NCBI RefSeq assembly: GCF_900119185.1
Contig: NZ_FPJE01000010.1
Span: 124,001 to 188,000 of the forward strand
Source: Sinomicrobium oceani
Lineage (GTDB): Bacteria > Bacteroidota > Bacteroidia > Flavobacteriales > Flavobacteriaceae
Direction: 5' to 3'
Length of the DNA: 64,000 nucleotides
Part shown: in pieces, positions 46,213 through 55,190 of the stretch
How positions within the stretch are numbered: the stretch's first letter is position 1
How the letters are laid out: each line of letters opens with the position of its first letter
Translations under genes and position numbers: made by a program
Notes under the pieces: model-generated
The model's database searches: none
What the model saw: the letters and a program-made list of their open reading frames with translations, nothing else
What the model was told of the DNA's origin: nothing

Positions 46213-47067
46213 TTAACAGCTTGTACAACCACAGATTTCATTGGCGGTTTTAGCACCATACTTTAACAAAAGAGCACGGTATTTTTTAAATCTTTGTATT
46301 GCTGTCGCTGCATAATTATTAGTAGCTGATATCTGTGCGTTAATATAATCCAGTGCTGTACAACCATCATTATCAATAACATTAGGATCAAAGCCATAGT
46401 TATCTAAGACAAGTTCAAAGGCATCTTCACCATCAGCTCTTGCTAATTGACGAAGATAATTACCCTTTGGGTAAATATGAGTTTCCGTTTTACATTCTAA
46501 TTCTTGATGAAACTTTCTCCACAGCGTGCTCATTTTTTCTTTAAGCTCCGCATCTGAAGAGTTATTAGGATCCCTTATTCCTGCTAACTTAAGCATTTTA
46601 TATTCAAAATCGTAAAAATTTGGGTCTTGATTAGATGTATTTAATAATCTTACACTCAAACCTATATCATACATTTCATTATCTCCAAAAGGCTCAAAAT
46701 CATTCAAAAACTGTTGTAATTCCGCCTTTACAGTTTCTGCTTTTCCTTGGCTTGTCATATGTAGTAGACCTTTATAATCCCAGCCTCCCGAGTGATGAAG
46801 TTTCAGAAAATAACTTCCGTTCGTTTCTTTTACCGAAATGTGTTCTATATCTACTAAAGGTAGTTTATACATGGTGTCATCAACGGTAATTTGCAGCATA
46901 AACTCATTGTAGGTCAAATCGACCGTTTGCCCTTCCAATGCATTTTTATAAACTGTTCCGATAGATGAAATCTGCTGTTTTTGCTTTTCGCTTAAATCAC
47001 CGTATTTGAATTGTGCTTTTACCTGGAAAGCACTGCATATAAATAAAAGCAGAAATATTTTTTTCAT
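46213..47067 (-). CDS. Exported protein with C-terminal ankyrin-like repeats
   Basis: Signal peptide MKKIFLLLFICSAFQVKAQ. The central part is acidic and unassigned; KLHHSGGWDYKGLLH and KMLKLAGIRDPNNSSDAELK are its recognisable segments. At the C-terminus, FELVLDNYGFDPNVIDNDGC, then TALDYINAQ and RFKKYRALLLKYGAKT fit two degenerate ankyrin repeats with the typical D-G-x-T-A-L-D turn. It ends in a Cys-rich ICGCTSC tail of three Cys. A role in protein-protein contact in the periplasm is likely from the repeats; nothing enzymatic is seen. It is separated by only 2 bases from the upstream gene, so co-transcription is nearly certain. Confidence 0.72.
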   Translation of the reverse strand: MKKIFLLLFICSAFQVKAQFKYGDLSEKQKQQISSIGTVYKNALEGQTVDLTYNEFMLQITVDDTMYKLPLVDIEHISVKETNGSYFLKLHHSGGWDYKGLLHMTSQGKAETVKAELQQFLNDFEPFGDNEMYDIGLSVRLLNTSNQDPNFYDFEYKMLKLAGIRDPNNSSDAELKEKMSTLWRKFHQELECKTETHIYPKGNYLRQLARADGEDAFELVLDNYGFDPNVIDNDGCTALDYINAQISATNNYAATAIQRFKKYRALLLKYGAKTANEICGCTSC

Positions 47068-47069
47068 AT

Positions 47070-47861
47070 TTATTGATAGAATTCAGTAACAACTTTTTCC
47101 AAACGTTTCGCAATTTTTGGATCAGAATTAATAGTATTCAAAATTTGAGTATATTGATTTTCTGGAAGTTGATTTCCTGGTCCATCGAAGAACTGTTGAA
47201 CTTGTTTTTCAACTTCCGCTCTATTCTCTTCAAAAAACACAAGGGTCTTTTGGTAATCTTCCTGTTCCTGTTTTGGTAACTCCGCAAGCCCACCATTGTT
47301 TTTTACCTGGACATAGTTTTGTTTTATTGTTTCAGGAGCTGTAGCATAGCCTTGAATTTTATTATCTAATATTTCCGTGCCGGGTTTTATTAAATCCATC
47401 AGGTCGGTATAATCGAAATAAAACTTCATTAAATCTTTATCAGAAAATTCCTCTCTATGAGTCACCGAAGGTTCTTTACAAAATGTGGCCAGATGATTCA
47501 ATAAATCTGCTGCTTTTTGGTGGAATGCTAAATCATCAAGATGCATCATTATATAAAATCCAATTTCAGAACTATTTTTATAAGGGGTAATTTTATTTTT
47601 TTCAATAATGGTCCAATCCGTGTAAATGCCAATACTCTTTGCTTCCCATGTGGCATCCTTTGGGTTAAAGAGGTATTCTGAATAGGCTTCTTCATCTATT
47701 CGATCAACAAGGTGAACTTTACAAGGGCTTAACGCTCTAATTTCAAACTCTTTAAAAACGTTTTTCAGTTCTGAAATTGTTTCTTGCTCTGTTTGTGCAT
47801 TTCCATACTGCGCAACCATTACGGTTAGGATTGCAGTAAATATGGTGTAAAATTTTTTCAT
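47070..47861 (-). CDS. Exported protein, unknown function
   Basis: A 263-residue protein with a signal peptide (MKKFYTIFTAILTVMVAQYG, then NAQ). The mature part is acidic and helical: HQKAADLLNHLATFCKEPS, then LPKQEQEDYQKTLVFFEENR and QILNTINSDPKIAKRLEKVV near the end. I recognise no domain or catalytic motif. Two Cys (SPCKVH and ATFCKE) may form a disulfide. It lies between the 192-residue exported protein (10-base gap) and the ankyrin-like protein (2-base gap) in the tightly packed run. Low G+C and codon use like its neighbours set it apart from the PUL genes. Confidence 0.7.
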   Translation of the reverse strand: MKKFYTIFTAILTVMVAQYGNAQTEQETISELKNVFKEFEIRALSPCKVHLVDRIDEEAYSEYLFNPKDATWEAKSIGIYTDWTIIEKNKITPYKNSSEIGFYIMMHLDDLAFHQKAADLLNHLATFCKEPSVTHREEFSDKDLMKFYFDYTDLMDLIKPGTEILDNKIQGYATAPETIKQNYVQVKNNGGLAELPKQEQEDYQKTLVFFEENRAEVEKQVQQFFDGPGNQLPENQYTQILNTINSDPKIAKRLEKVVTEFYQ

Positions 47862-47871
47862 GATACTATTT

Positions 47872-48450
47872 TTAATGATTTTGATCGTTTTCTAATTCTT
47901 TTTTTATGGTTTGTAATTGGTAATTTTCTATCGCTTTAAAAATCTTTTCCCGGTTTTTGCTGCGGATGGGGAAATAGACTTGATATGTGGTTTCTTCCAT
48001 TTGGGAACGGTCTTCTTCCTTTGTCTTTACATCTTTAAAAGTATTGATTATTTGATGAATCATCGGATATGCTTCTTCAAATTCGAGTAAGAGAAAAAAC
48101 TCATTAGGGAAATTTTCAAAATAAAAAGCATAATTGTAATCAATTGTAGCCGAATGGATTTTCATGTCCGGGTGCAAAACTATCGTTTCTTCTAATTGTT
48201 GAGCGGTTTCCTCGTTGCCAAAACGGTCTTGCAGTTTCATTTTGAAATTAACCAAAGAATCGGTGACCGAAAACTTTTCGATTGTAAACGTATTGTATTC
48301 GCTTTTCCCAAATTGGATGAAACCATTTTTTCCAGTAAAATATTGCGCTTCGGCTTGGAGCAAACCGGTAAGCTGTTTCCATTCCTTTTCCTGTGCGGAA
48401 AGTGAAGAAACAGTTAAAATAAAAACTAAAAATAAAACAAGATATTTCAT
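47872..48450 (-). CDS. Exported protein, unknown function
   Basis: A 192-residue protein with a signal peptide (MKYLVLFLVFILTVSSLSAQ). The mature part alternates beta-strand and helical segments (YFTGKNGFIQFGKSEYNTFT, IDYNYAFYFENFPNEFFLLL) and has no Cys. It ends in a charged helix (FKAIENYQLQTIKKELENDQ). It could be a small beta-rich ligand-binding fold, but no family is recognised. It starts 3 bases after the coiled-coil lipoprotein gene and precedes the next gene by 10 bases, so it belongs to the same transcript. Confidence 0.7.
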   Translation of the reverse strand: MKYLVLFLVFILTVSSLSAQEKEWKQLTGLLQAEAQYFTGKNGFIQFGKSEYNTFTIEKFSVTDSLVNFKMKLQDRFGNEETAQQLEETIVLHPDMKIHSATIDYNYAFYFENFPNEFFLLLEFEEAYPMIHQIINTFKDVKTKEEDRSQMEETTYQVYFPIRSKNREKIFKAIENYQLQTIKKELENDQNH

Positions 48451-48453
48451 TTT

Positions 48454-48684
48454 CTATTCTGTTCTTATTTTTTTGATTTCGGCTTCAAGGTCTTTAATGT
48501 GCTGCAAAAGCTCTTCAATCTGTTCATTTTTTTCTTTTATCTCCCGTTTGTATTGATCCTGTTCGGTTTGTTTTCGTGCATGTAATTCCATGTATTTGTG
48601 TTCCAGATTATTGTATTTTTTGTGGCAGGCACAGCTGGACAAAAACAAGACTGACATTAAAAGAAATAGGTTATTTTTTTTCAT
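48454..48684 (-). CDS. Small coiled-coil lipoprotein
   Basis: A 76-residue protein. The signal MKKNNLFLLMSVLFLSSC-ACHKK is a typical lipobox, with a second Cys two residues later. The mature part is one long heptad-like helix (KYMELHARKQTEQDQYKREI, then KEKNEQIEELLQHIKDLEAE), predicted to form a coiled coil tethered to the membrane. It could act as a spacer or oligomerising anchor for the neighbouring proteins. The gap to the upstream WG-repeat gene is 101 A/T-rich bases, so it may have its own promoter, while the downstream gene is 3 bases away. Confidence 0.75.
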   Translation of the reverse strand: MKKNNLFLLMSVLFLSSCACHKKYNNLEHKYMELHARKQTEQDQYKREIKEKNEQIEELLQHIKDLEAEIKKIRTE

Positions 48685-48785
48685 TATTAAATTTTAGCAA
48701 TTTTTATTTTATAACTGTTTATATAATAGTATTTTATATGAAATAATTCTATGTAACGATATAACAGGAATTATCACTATGAAAC

Positions 48786-51026
48786 CTATTTCTTTTTAAA
48801 TCTTTTAAGTGTTTTACCTGTTAATGGGTCTATAACTCCCCATTTATCGTCTAATTTTGCCTGTACACCTTTTTTCAGCTCGTGTTTATAAATTATAGCA
48901 GTATATTTCAATGGTACCAGCACCCGATTAAAAATATCTACTAATCCTTCCTTGGATTCTTCGTTCTCAACTTTTATTACATTCAATTCCTCATAAAATT
49001 TTAATGCAGTCACCTCTTTATAAATAAGTGGAATCTGTACTTTTTTTGAATTAGCGTTATAAACACCCACTTTCCCAGAGGAATTAGTAACGATAAAATA
49101 ATGGTGGTTTTCATCAAAAGGCGGAGAGACAGTTTTGTATTCTATTGGTACGATTTCTTCACCTTGTTTATTGATGTATCCTACTTTATCTCCAATTCCT
49201 ACAATTGCAATCCCCCTTTCAGAAAAGGTATGCGCACGATCATATTTGAAGCTTACCTCAATTTCTATTGTGTTAGCATTAATATATCCCCACTTTTCTT
49301 TGTATTTAACAGCTATCATATCATTTCCATTTATTTCGCTAATTTCCTCAAGAATTGCAGGAATAGCTTCTTTCCCGGTTTTATTATCAAGATACCCCCA
49401 TTTATTGTTTTGTAGAAAACAAGTATATTGGTTTGCGTTTCTTCCACCATATTCAAAATCGATATCGTCATAAACATATTTTGAAATAAAAGTCATTGAA
49501 CCGTCTTCTTCATTATAGGTAGCTAAAGCATACTTGTTATACATGTTCTTAAAAACCCTAATATCAAAAGAAAGCCGATCAACCTCATACGGACGGTCAA
49601 TCTGTTTTCCCTTATTATCAAAAGCGTAAAGTGTATTTTTAAAAGCGAAAGGTGTTTCTTGAATTTCGGCTTTAATTGTACCATCACCGTCTATAAACAT
49701 TTCATCATAGATATGTGGCACCACAACCTTACCTTGCGCGTCTATAGCACCATATTTGTAGTTTTTTCTTTCGATAACTACACCATATTTTGTTAAGCTT
49801 TCGCCTTTGGCTGCTTGTTTTTCCTTTTTTTCTTTTTCCTGCTCATCTCTTAATCTTTGGGAGATTATTTTATCTATTTCTTCATATTTCTTATTTTCAC
49901 GTTCAAATTCCCGATTTAACTCCTCCATTTCTCTTTTAAATTCAGCATCCAATGCAGCCATATCTCTTTCAAATGCTGCCTTGCTTTTTCGGCTTTCGGC
50001 TTCGCTTTGGCGTCTTACCTCTTCAAACGAATTGTTTACTTCATCTAACTTTCGGCGAGTTTCTTTTTGTGTAAGTTCATTTAATCTCTGTTTAGACTGT
50101 GTACTCATATTATACGAGGATGCATTCCAGTTACGAAGGGTTGCAAGCTCCTGAGCTTCGGTTTGCATTTGTTGGTTTCGCTCTTTTATTCCTTCGGCTA
50201 TTTTGGCATCTAATTCTTTTTTGGCTTCCTCATCTTTTCTTTTTACATATTCTCCTTTTCTTTTTGCATATTCCTGTGAGAGGTTTTTCGTAGTTTGGTT
50301 TGTAGGGTCTAATTTATAAGCCTTTTCCAAAAGTGGTTTGGCTTTTTCCAAATCGCCACTCCTCAACGCTTTTTGTACTTCAGAAAGTAAACCAGTTACC
50401 TGCTTTTGTTTTTCCTCTGCTTCTTTTTTATCTTGTTCCTCTTTTTCTTTTTCCTTTTTGGCAGTGTAGAGTATGCGGTCTATTTCGTTTTTCAGGTCGG
50501 AAAGGTGTAGCTCTGTAACTTTGTCTGCACTAAAGCTGCCCTCTTCTAACCAAAGGACTTTATTAGGACGTGTTTTTTTCCATTCCGTTTCATATTCTTT
50601 TGTGTCTTCGTCAAAATCAAAAGAAACCTCATCGCCCAAACCGTTGTTCAAGTGCAGTATCTTTGGGCTTTTGGCGTAACGATTAAAAGAATACCCTCTA
50701 ACCATATTAACATAAGCTCTTCCTTCTACATATACGCCAAATGTTTTAGGATTATAACCGGAGTATCCCCAAAAATCTATCCCTGCTTTTTTCAACGCTT
50801 CTTTTTCTTCGGGTGTGCAACGATAGTTTTTTAGAACAAGTGTAGTACCTTTCCCCTTTAATGTTGTCCCAAAACTATGACGGGAAGAGGTAAAGTTCAC
50901 TTCACCCGAAAAGCCGTCTATATTGGAAAAATCAACTTTGTGAGTTTGTATATGTTGCCCGAAAGCCACGCTGCCCGCAAAGCAAAATAGGAGTACTGTA
51001 AGTATATTTTGTAGTTTTGTTCTCAT
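48786..51026 (-). CDS. WG-repeat, coiled-coil exported protein
   Basis: A 746-residue protein with a signal peptide (FCFAGSVAFGQ). Residues about 25-190 are an unrecognised beta-rich domain (FGTTLKGKGTTLVLKNYRCT). About 195-430 is a long charged coiled coil with one TPR-like unit (SGDLEKAKPLLEKAYKLDPT). From about 435 to the end there are about seven WG-type repeats: KYGAIDAQGKVVVPHIYDE, KWGYLDNKTGKEAIP, KWGYINANTIEIEV, KVGYINKQGEEIVPIEYK, KVGVYNANSKKVQIP, KEGLVDIFNRVLVP and KWGVIDPLTGK. WG repeats form beta-propeller-like scaffolds, and no enzymatic role is implied. It lies 4 bases from the upstream Sel1 gene, so the two are co-translated. It shares the A/T-rich composition of the cluster. 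Confidence 0.85.
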   Translation of the reverse strand: MRTKLQNILTVLLFCFAGSVAFGQHIQTHKVDFSNIDGFSGEVNFTSSRHSFGTTLKGKGTTLVLKNYRCTPEEKEALKKAGIDFWGYSGYNPKTFGVYVEGRAYVNMVRGYSFNRYAKSPKILHLNNGLGDEVSFDFDEDTKEYETEWKKTRPNKVLWLEEGSFSADKVTELHLSDLKNEIDRILYTAKKEKEKEEQDKKEAEEKQKQVTGLLSEVQKALRSGDLEKAKPLLEKAYKLDPTNQTTKNLSQEYAKRKGEYVKRKDEEAKKELDAKIAEGIKERNQQMQTEAQELATLRNWNASSYNMSTQSKQRLNELTQKETRRKLDEVNNSFEEVRRQSEAESRKSKAAFERDMAALDAEFKREMEELNREFERENKKYEEIDKIISQRLRDEQEKEKKEKQAAKGESLTKYGVVIERKNYKYGAIDAQGKVVVPHIYDEMFIDGDGTIKAEIQETPFAFKNTLYAFDNKGKQIDRPYEVDRLSFDIRVFKNMYNKYALATYNEEDGSMTFISKYVYDDIDFEYGGRNANQYTCFLQNNKWGYLDNKTGKEAIPAILEEISEINGNDMIAVKYKEKWGYINANTIEIEVSFKYDRAHTFSERGIAIVGIGDKVGYINKQGEEIVPIEYKTVSPPFDENHHYFIVTNSSGKVGVYNANSKKVQIPLIYKEVTALKFYEELNVIKVENEESKEGLVDIFNRVLVPLKYTAIIYKHELKKGVQAKLDDKWGVIDPLTGKTLKRFKKK

Positions 51027-51030
51027 ATAG

Positions 51031-52695
51031 CTATTTAATATCTAATTTTTCTTGTGCTTGTTTATCTCCCATATCAGCAGCTTTGGTATACATTTCTTTG
51101 GCTTTGTCAATTTTATTGGTAGTTTCATACAATCGACCTAAGTGATAATACGGACGTGAGGTGTTATTCCCTAATTGGATTGCTTGTTGTAAGTTTTTTT
51201 CGGCTTCAACATATTTTCCGTTTGTAACCTGCAAAGCCCCCAGATTATTCAATCCAGTAAAATTATTTTGCTCGGCAGACTTTGTATACCAGTATTCTGC
51301 TTTTTCTAAATCTTTGGGAACCACATAGTCTAAGCCGAATTGGTAAAAATAGCCTATTGAATTTTGTGCATTATCTTCTCCTTTTTTAGCTGCTTTTTTT
51401 AGAAACTTATAAGCTGATTTATTATCTCCTAATTCCTTATATAAAAGACCTAACCTATAATGAGCATCATTAGATATATCTCTATATGCCGGAGAACCAT
51501 ATATCAACATAGGTTTAGCCATATCTATAGAATTTTTATAATAGCCAATGGCATTTTTTTTGTAATCATCAGTGAATTCGAGTAATTTAGCCATATATAG
51601 ATAACTACATGCTCTCGTATAAAAACGAGAAGGACTTCCGTATTTATTGTCAAATTTTCCTAAAGGAGCTTCATCCAGTGGCAAGGGTAAGTTTATAGCT
51701 TTTTCAAAATAGTCATAGGCTTTACGGTTGTCCCGAGGCGTTCCATAGCCGTGTGCATGCATTACTCCTAAAAAGTGATAGGCGTAATGATAATTGTTGC
51801 TACTTGATTTGTCAGCTATTTCAACTGCTTTACTAAATAGTTCGAAAGCCTCATTTTCATTTCTTTCCACTCCTAAATCCAACAAGGTCATATATCCCAT
51901 ATTGCATAAAGCAAATACTACACTGTTATCGTTTTGTACAGCTTCTGAAAATTTAGAATATGCGTTTACAAAATCAAAATCATTAAGATATTTTGCTCCT
52001 TCCGTTATTTCGAGTATTCCTTTATCTTCTAATCTTTCTTCTCGCGATTTACCCGAACCTATCATAGAAATTACCTGTGCCCCGACGGCAACACCAACCG
52101 TTCCGTAGGCTGCTGTGGCATTGCCCTGCTTGGCAAATTCACCGACCAAAGGTTTTGCGGTCGATACAAAATCGGCGTTTTTACCTTTTGCCAGTTCGTT
52201 ACCCCAGGCATTCATCGTCTGGTCTGCGGCATTGTCGAGAGCCTGTGCGTCTGCCCGCGTCTTTGCGTTGTAGGCATTTACCTCGTTCATATAGGGGTTG
52301 GTTGTAGAGGTTGTATTGGAATTATTCGTATTTCGTTCTGTACCGGAGCGGTTAATCTCCGTATTTGTTGGGTCAGTAGCGGTAGTGTTTTCGTTTTTTT
52401 CTTTTGCTTTGTTTTCGGCCCTTTTTTTGTCTGCTTCGTCTTTTTTCTTTGCTTCTTCCTGTTGAGATTCAGTATCGCACTTTTTACAGCGTGTAGGTGA
52501 TTCAATAGTCACTGTTAACATTTTGCAACCGGCAGCATAATGCCAATACTCTTTTTTGTTCGGTTCTTTCACAATAACTATGGTGTGCCCGTCTTTTAGA
52601 CCTGTGGTTACTTGGGTTTCTTCCTGCCCGAAAGTGGTAAGGTTTGCAAAGCAAAGTAGGAATGCGGTTAATATATGTGGTAGTTTTGCTTTCAT
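51031..52695 (-). CDS. Sel1-repeat exported protein A
   Basis: A 554-residue protein with a signal peptide (ends LTTFGQ). Residues about 24-220 form a distinctive domain with a three-Cys pattern (AAGCKML, TRCKKCD), an acidic-basic KE-rich stretch, an Asn/Thr-rich linker and a Gly/Ala segment (GTVGVAVGAQVISMIGSG). This half differs at only five residues from its downstream-coordinate paralog (52,766-54,226). The C-terminal half is a different set of Sel1/TPR repeats (YHFLGVMHAHGYGTPRDNRK, NSIGYFYQFGLDYVVPKDLE, KAKEMYTKAADMGDKQAQEK). Sel1 repeats mediate protein-protein contacts. The Cys set may bind metal or form disulfides. It is 4 bases upstream of the WG gene in the same transcript. Confidence 0.85.
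   Translation of the reverse strand: MKAKLPHILTAFLLCFANLTTFGQEETQVTTGLKDGHTIVIVKEPNKKEYWHYAAGCKMLTVTIESPTRCKKCDTESQQEEAKKKDEADKKRAENKAKEKNENTTATDPTNTEINRSGTERNTNNSNTTSTTNPYMNEVNAYNAKTRADAQALDNAADQTMNAWGNELAKGKNADFVSTAKPLVGEFAKQGNATAAYGTVGVAVGAQVISMIGSGKSREERLEDKGILEITEGAKYLNDFDFVNAYSKFSEAVQNDNSVVFALCNMGYMTLLDLGVERNENEAFELFSKAVEIADKSSSNNYHYAYHFLGVMHAHGYGTPRDNRKAYDYFEKAINLPLPLDEAPLGKFDNKYGSPSRFYTRACSYLYMAKLLEFTDDYKKNAIGYYKNSIDMAKPMLIYGSPAYRDISNDAHYRLGLLYKELGDNKSAYKFLKKAAKKGEDNAQNSIGYFYQFGLDYVVPKDLEKAEYWYTKSAEQNNFTGLNNLGALQVTNGKYVEAEKNLQQAIQLGNNTSRPYYHLGRLYETTNKIDKAKEMYTKAADMGDKQAQEKLDIK
52033..52634. repeat. 602-bp near-identical repeat, copy 1 (in Sel1 gene A)
   Basis: Aligns without gaps to 53,564-54,165 at a constant offset of 1,531 bases, with only scattered substitutions. 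It covers the Cys-containing N-terminal domain of both Sel1 genes and stops sharply at both ends: outside it the signal peptides and the repeat domains differ. Confidence 0.9.
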
Positions 52696-52765
52696 AATCT
52701 TTAGCTATATTGTTCGGTAATTTAGCTTTTCTTCTGAAATTTTGTTTCCAAATTTCTATTTAAAA

Positions 52766-54226
52766 TTAGAAATCATTAGTGAAAGTAGTATTTGTAAATC
52801 CATTATATTCAGCTTTTTTCTTGTTCTTGCTACAAATAATTTTTATTTTTTCAGCTTCTTTTTTATCAAACTCATTATTATTAAGCATCTGTTCCAAAAG
52901 AATAATAGCATTGATATTTTTTTGTTTAACTGATTTTTCAAAATAGGCAAGTGCTTTTTTAGTATTTTGAGAAGTACCTATTCCATAGTAAGACATATAA
53001 CCCAGTGCAAAATTAGCTGCTGAAATTATAGGTTTACCTTCTGGATGATAGTATCCGGTTGCTTTTTCAAAATGTTTAAATGCTTCTTTTTCCGATTTTT
53101 GTGTGCCAATTCCAACTAATTTTAAGTAACCCAAATAATAATGACAACTTGGATACTCCGTGTTACCATCTTTTGCCCCACGTAGAATACCATTTTCAAA
53201 ATATTTATATGCTTCTTGGTAATTTCTTGATGTTCCGATTCCTAAAAAAGTAAGATAGCCCAACTCAAAATATGGATGATAAAAAAGCTTTTGTAAGTCT
53301 TTACGCTGTATTATTTCTGAAGATTTTTCTAAAAAGGGGTAAGCTGCTTGGGCATTACTTTCTAATATTCGACCGTGCATATTGATAATCTCTTTTATAT
53401 CGTATGTATTGTAAAGTGAAAAAATACCTGCTTGACAATATGCATCAGAATTATCTCCATTATTATTTATATCATCAATACTATGCTTAAATGCAGCTTG
53501 GTCATCCCCTTTTATAATAGCTCTAAAATGCTCTTTCATCTCATATTCACCTCTTTCTTTAAGTCTTTCTTCTCGCGATTTGCCCGAACCTATCATAGAA
53601 ATTACCTGCGCCCCGACGGCAACACCAACCGTTCCGTAGGCTGCTGTGGCATTGCCCTGCTTGGCAAATTCACCGACTAATGGTTTTGCGGTCGATACAA
53701 AATCGGCGTTTTTACCTTTTGCCAGTTCGTTACCCCAGGCATTCATCGTCTGGTCTGCGGCATTGTCGAGAGCCTGTGCGTCTGCCCGCATCTTTGCGTT
53801 GTAGGCATTTACCTTGTTCATATAGGGATTGGTTGTAGAGGTTGTATTGGAATTATTCGTATTTCGTTCTGTACCGGAGCGGTTAATCTCTGTATTTGTT
53901 GGGTCAGTAACGGTAGTATTTCCATTTTTTTCCTTTGCTTTGTTTTCGGCCCTTTTTTTATCTGCTTCCGCTTTTTTCTTTGCTTCTTCCTGTTGAGATT
54001 CAGTATCGCACTTTTTACAGCGTGTAGGTGATTCAATAGTCACTGTTAACATTTTGCAACCGGCAGCATAATGCCAATACTCTTTTTTGTTCGGTTCTTT
54101 TACAATAACTATGGTGTGCCCGTCCTTTAGACCTGTGGTTACTTGGGTTTCTTCCTGCCCGAAAGCTGTAATGTTTGTAAAAAACAGCAATGCCGTTAGG
54201 CTTATGATACGTTTTTTTGCCTTCAT
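52766..54226 (-). CDS. Sel1-repeat exported protein B
   Basis: A 486-residue paralog of the neighbouring Sel1 protein. The signal peptide (MKAKKRIISLTALLFFTNIT, then AFGQ) is different. Residues about 25-215 match the neighbour at all but five positions, including Cys in AAGCKML and TRCKKCD. After SGKSREERL the proteins diverge completely. Here the C-terminal half has Sel1 motifs such as LGIGTSRNYQEAYKYFENGI, VGIGTQKSEKEAFKHFEKAT and YGIGTSQNTKKALAYFEKSV. It is the first gene of the minus-strand run. It faces the PAS-LuxR gene across a 152-base divergent gap, which is the likely control region. The gap to the next gene is 70 bases. Confidence 0.85.
   Translation of the reverse strand: MKAKKRIISLTALLFFTNITAFGQEETQVTTGLKDGHTIVIVKEPNKKEYWHYAAGCKMLTVTIESPTRCKKCDTESQQEEAKKKAEADKKRAENKAKEKNGNTTVTDPTNTEINRSGTERNTNNSNTTSTTNPYMNKVNAYNAKMRADAQALDNAADQTMNAWGNELAKGKNADFVSTAKPLVGEFAKQGNATAAYGTVGVAVGAQVISMIGSGKSREERLKERGEYEMKEHFRAIIKGDDQAAFKHSIDDINNNGDNSDAYCQAGIFSLYNTYDIKEIINMHGRILESNAQAAYPFLEKSSEIIQRKDLQKLFYHPYFELGYLTFLGIGTSRNYQEAYKYFENGILRGAKDGNTEYPSCHYYLGYLKLVGIGTQKSEKEAFKHFEKATGYYHPEGKPIISAANFALGYMSYYGIGTSQNTKKALAYFEKSVKQKNINAIILLEQMLNNNEFDKKEAEKIKIICSKNKKKAEYNGFTNTTFTNDF
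53564..54165. repeat. 602-bp near-identical repeat, copy 2 (in Sel1 gene B)
   Basis: Partner of 52,033-52,634. The lack of indels over 602 bases together with completely different sequence on the C-terminal side points to recent gene conversion or module swapping, not simple divergence after duplication. Confidence 0.9.
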
Positions 54227-54378
54227 AGTTCTCTGTATTTTATATCGGTGTTATCCAAATAATGGGGGATGAGCGCAAGTTCAGCATTCTATAAAAACAT
54301 AACAATCCCCTGTGCAGGGTATTTCTTGGGTGATTTTATAAATTTTTTTCTCGCTTTTTGTAACTTGTACCTTCCTAA
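54227..54378. promoter_or_regulatory. Divergent control region between Sel1 operon and PAS-LuxR
   Basis: A 152-base gap between two outward-facing genes, so it must carry both promoters if the units are expressed. TTTTTGTAACTTG lies about 25 bases before the LuxR ATG, close to but not matching TAnnTTTG. No clear operator palindrome was seen. Confidence 0.4.
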
Positions 54379-55164
54379 ATGATGGAAACGAAACAGCAGA
54401 TGGATAAGCTCATACTAAAAAAGGCAGGACATATCTGGAAAGAAATCGGGCAGCATAAAAAGCCCGAAGAATTGCAGATAGAGATAGAAATCTACAAAAA
54501 AATGCTCAACCTTTTTCAGGTGGGCGACTATTGTTACTTTGTCTTTAGTCCACCGGAATTAAGGATGGAGCATATCAACGAATCTGTCACGGAATTATTG
54601 GGCTATACGAAAGAAGAATTTGTCTTTGAGACTTTTCTAAAAATCATCCATCCGGACGATATACAGCAATACCTTAATTTTGAAGCCACCATTACCCAAT
54701 TCTGGCAAAGTCTGCCACCGGAAAAGGTGTTTAAGTACAAAACCCGCTATGATTTCCGCATCCGTTGCAAAGACGGCACAATAAAAAGGCTTTTGCAACA
54801 GGTAGCTGTTATCCAAAGCGATGACGACGGAGCGGTGTTGCGGACGTTTGTAATATTCACGGATATTACCGATCTGAAGCAAAGCAACAAAATGGTGCTG
54901 TCCATTATGGGATTGGAGGGCGAACCTTCCTATATAGACATACAGCCTGTTCAGGCATTGGTTCCGCACAAAAGTATCCTCAGCAAAAGGGAAATAGAGA
55001 TTTTTCGGCTGTTGGTAGATGAATGCCAGTCGGCAGATATTGCCGAAACATTAGGGATAAGCCCGCATACCGTAGCGACCCACCGTAAAAATATTTTTAA
55101 GAAAACCGGTACTAACTCGGTTTTACAGTTGGTAAAGCTGGGGCTGGAAAAAGGGTGGATATGA
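54379..55164 (+). CDS. PAS-LuxR transcription regulator
   Basis: A 261-residue cytosolic regulator. Residues about 40-165 form a PAS fold (YCYFVFSPPELRMEHINESV, TELLGYTKEEF, DFRIRCKDGTIKRLLQQV), able to sense a small molecule or redox state. Residues about 197-258 are a LuxR/GerE helix-turn-helix (LSKREIEIFRLLVDECQSAD, ETLGISPHTVATHRKN). There is no receiver domain or kinase nearby, so it is a single-component sensor. ATG 54,379 and ATG 54,382 are both possible starts. It is divergently transcribed from the Sel1-WG-coiled-coil operon, the standard geometry for a local regulator of that operon; this link is inference. Confidence 0.85.
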   Translation: MMETKQQMDKLILKKAGHIWKEIGQHKKPEELQIEIEIYKKMLNLFQVGDYCYFVFSPPELRMEHINESVTELLGYTKEEFVFETFLKIIHPDDIQQYLNFEATITQFWQSLPPEKVFKYKTRYDFRIRCKDGTIKRLLQQVAVIQSDDDGAVLRTFVIFTDITDLKQSNKMVLSIMGLEGEPSYIDIQPVQALVPHKSILSKREIEIFRLLVDECQSADIAETLGISPHTVATHRKNIFKKTGTNSVLQLVKLGLEKGWI

Positions 55165-55190
55165 TTTGCATATAGAATTATTATAATTCA

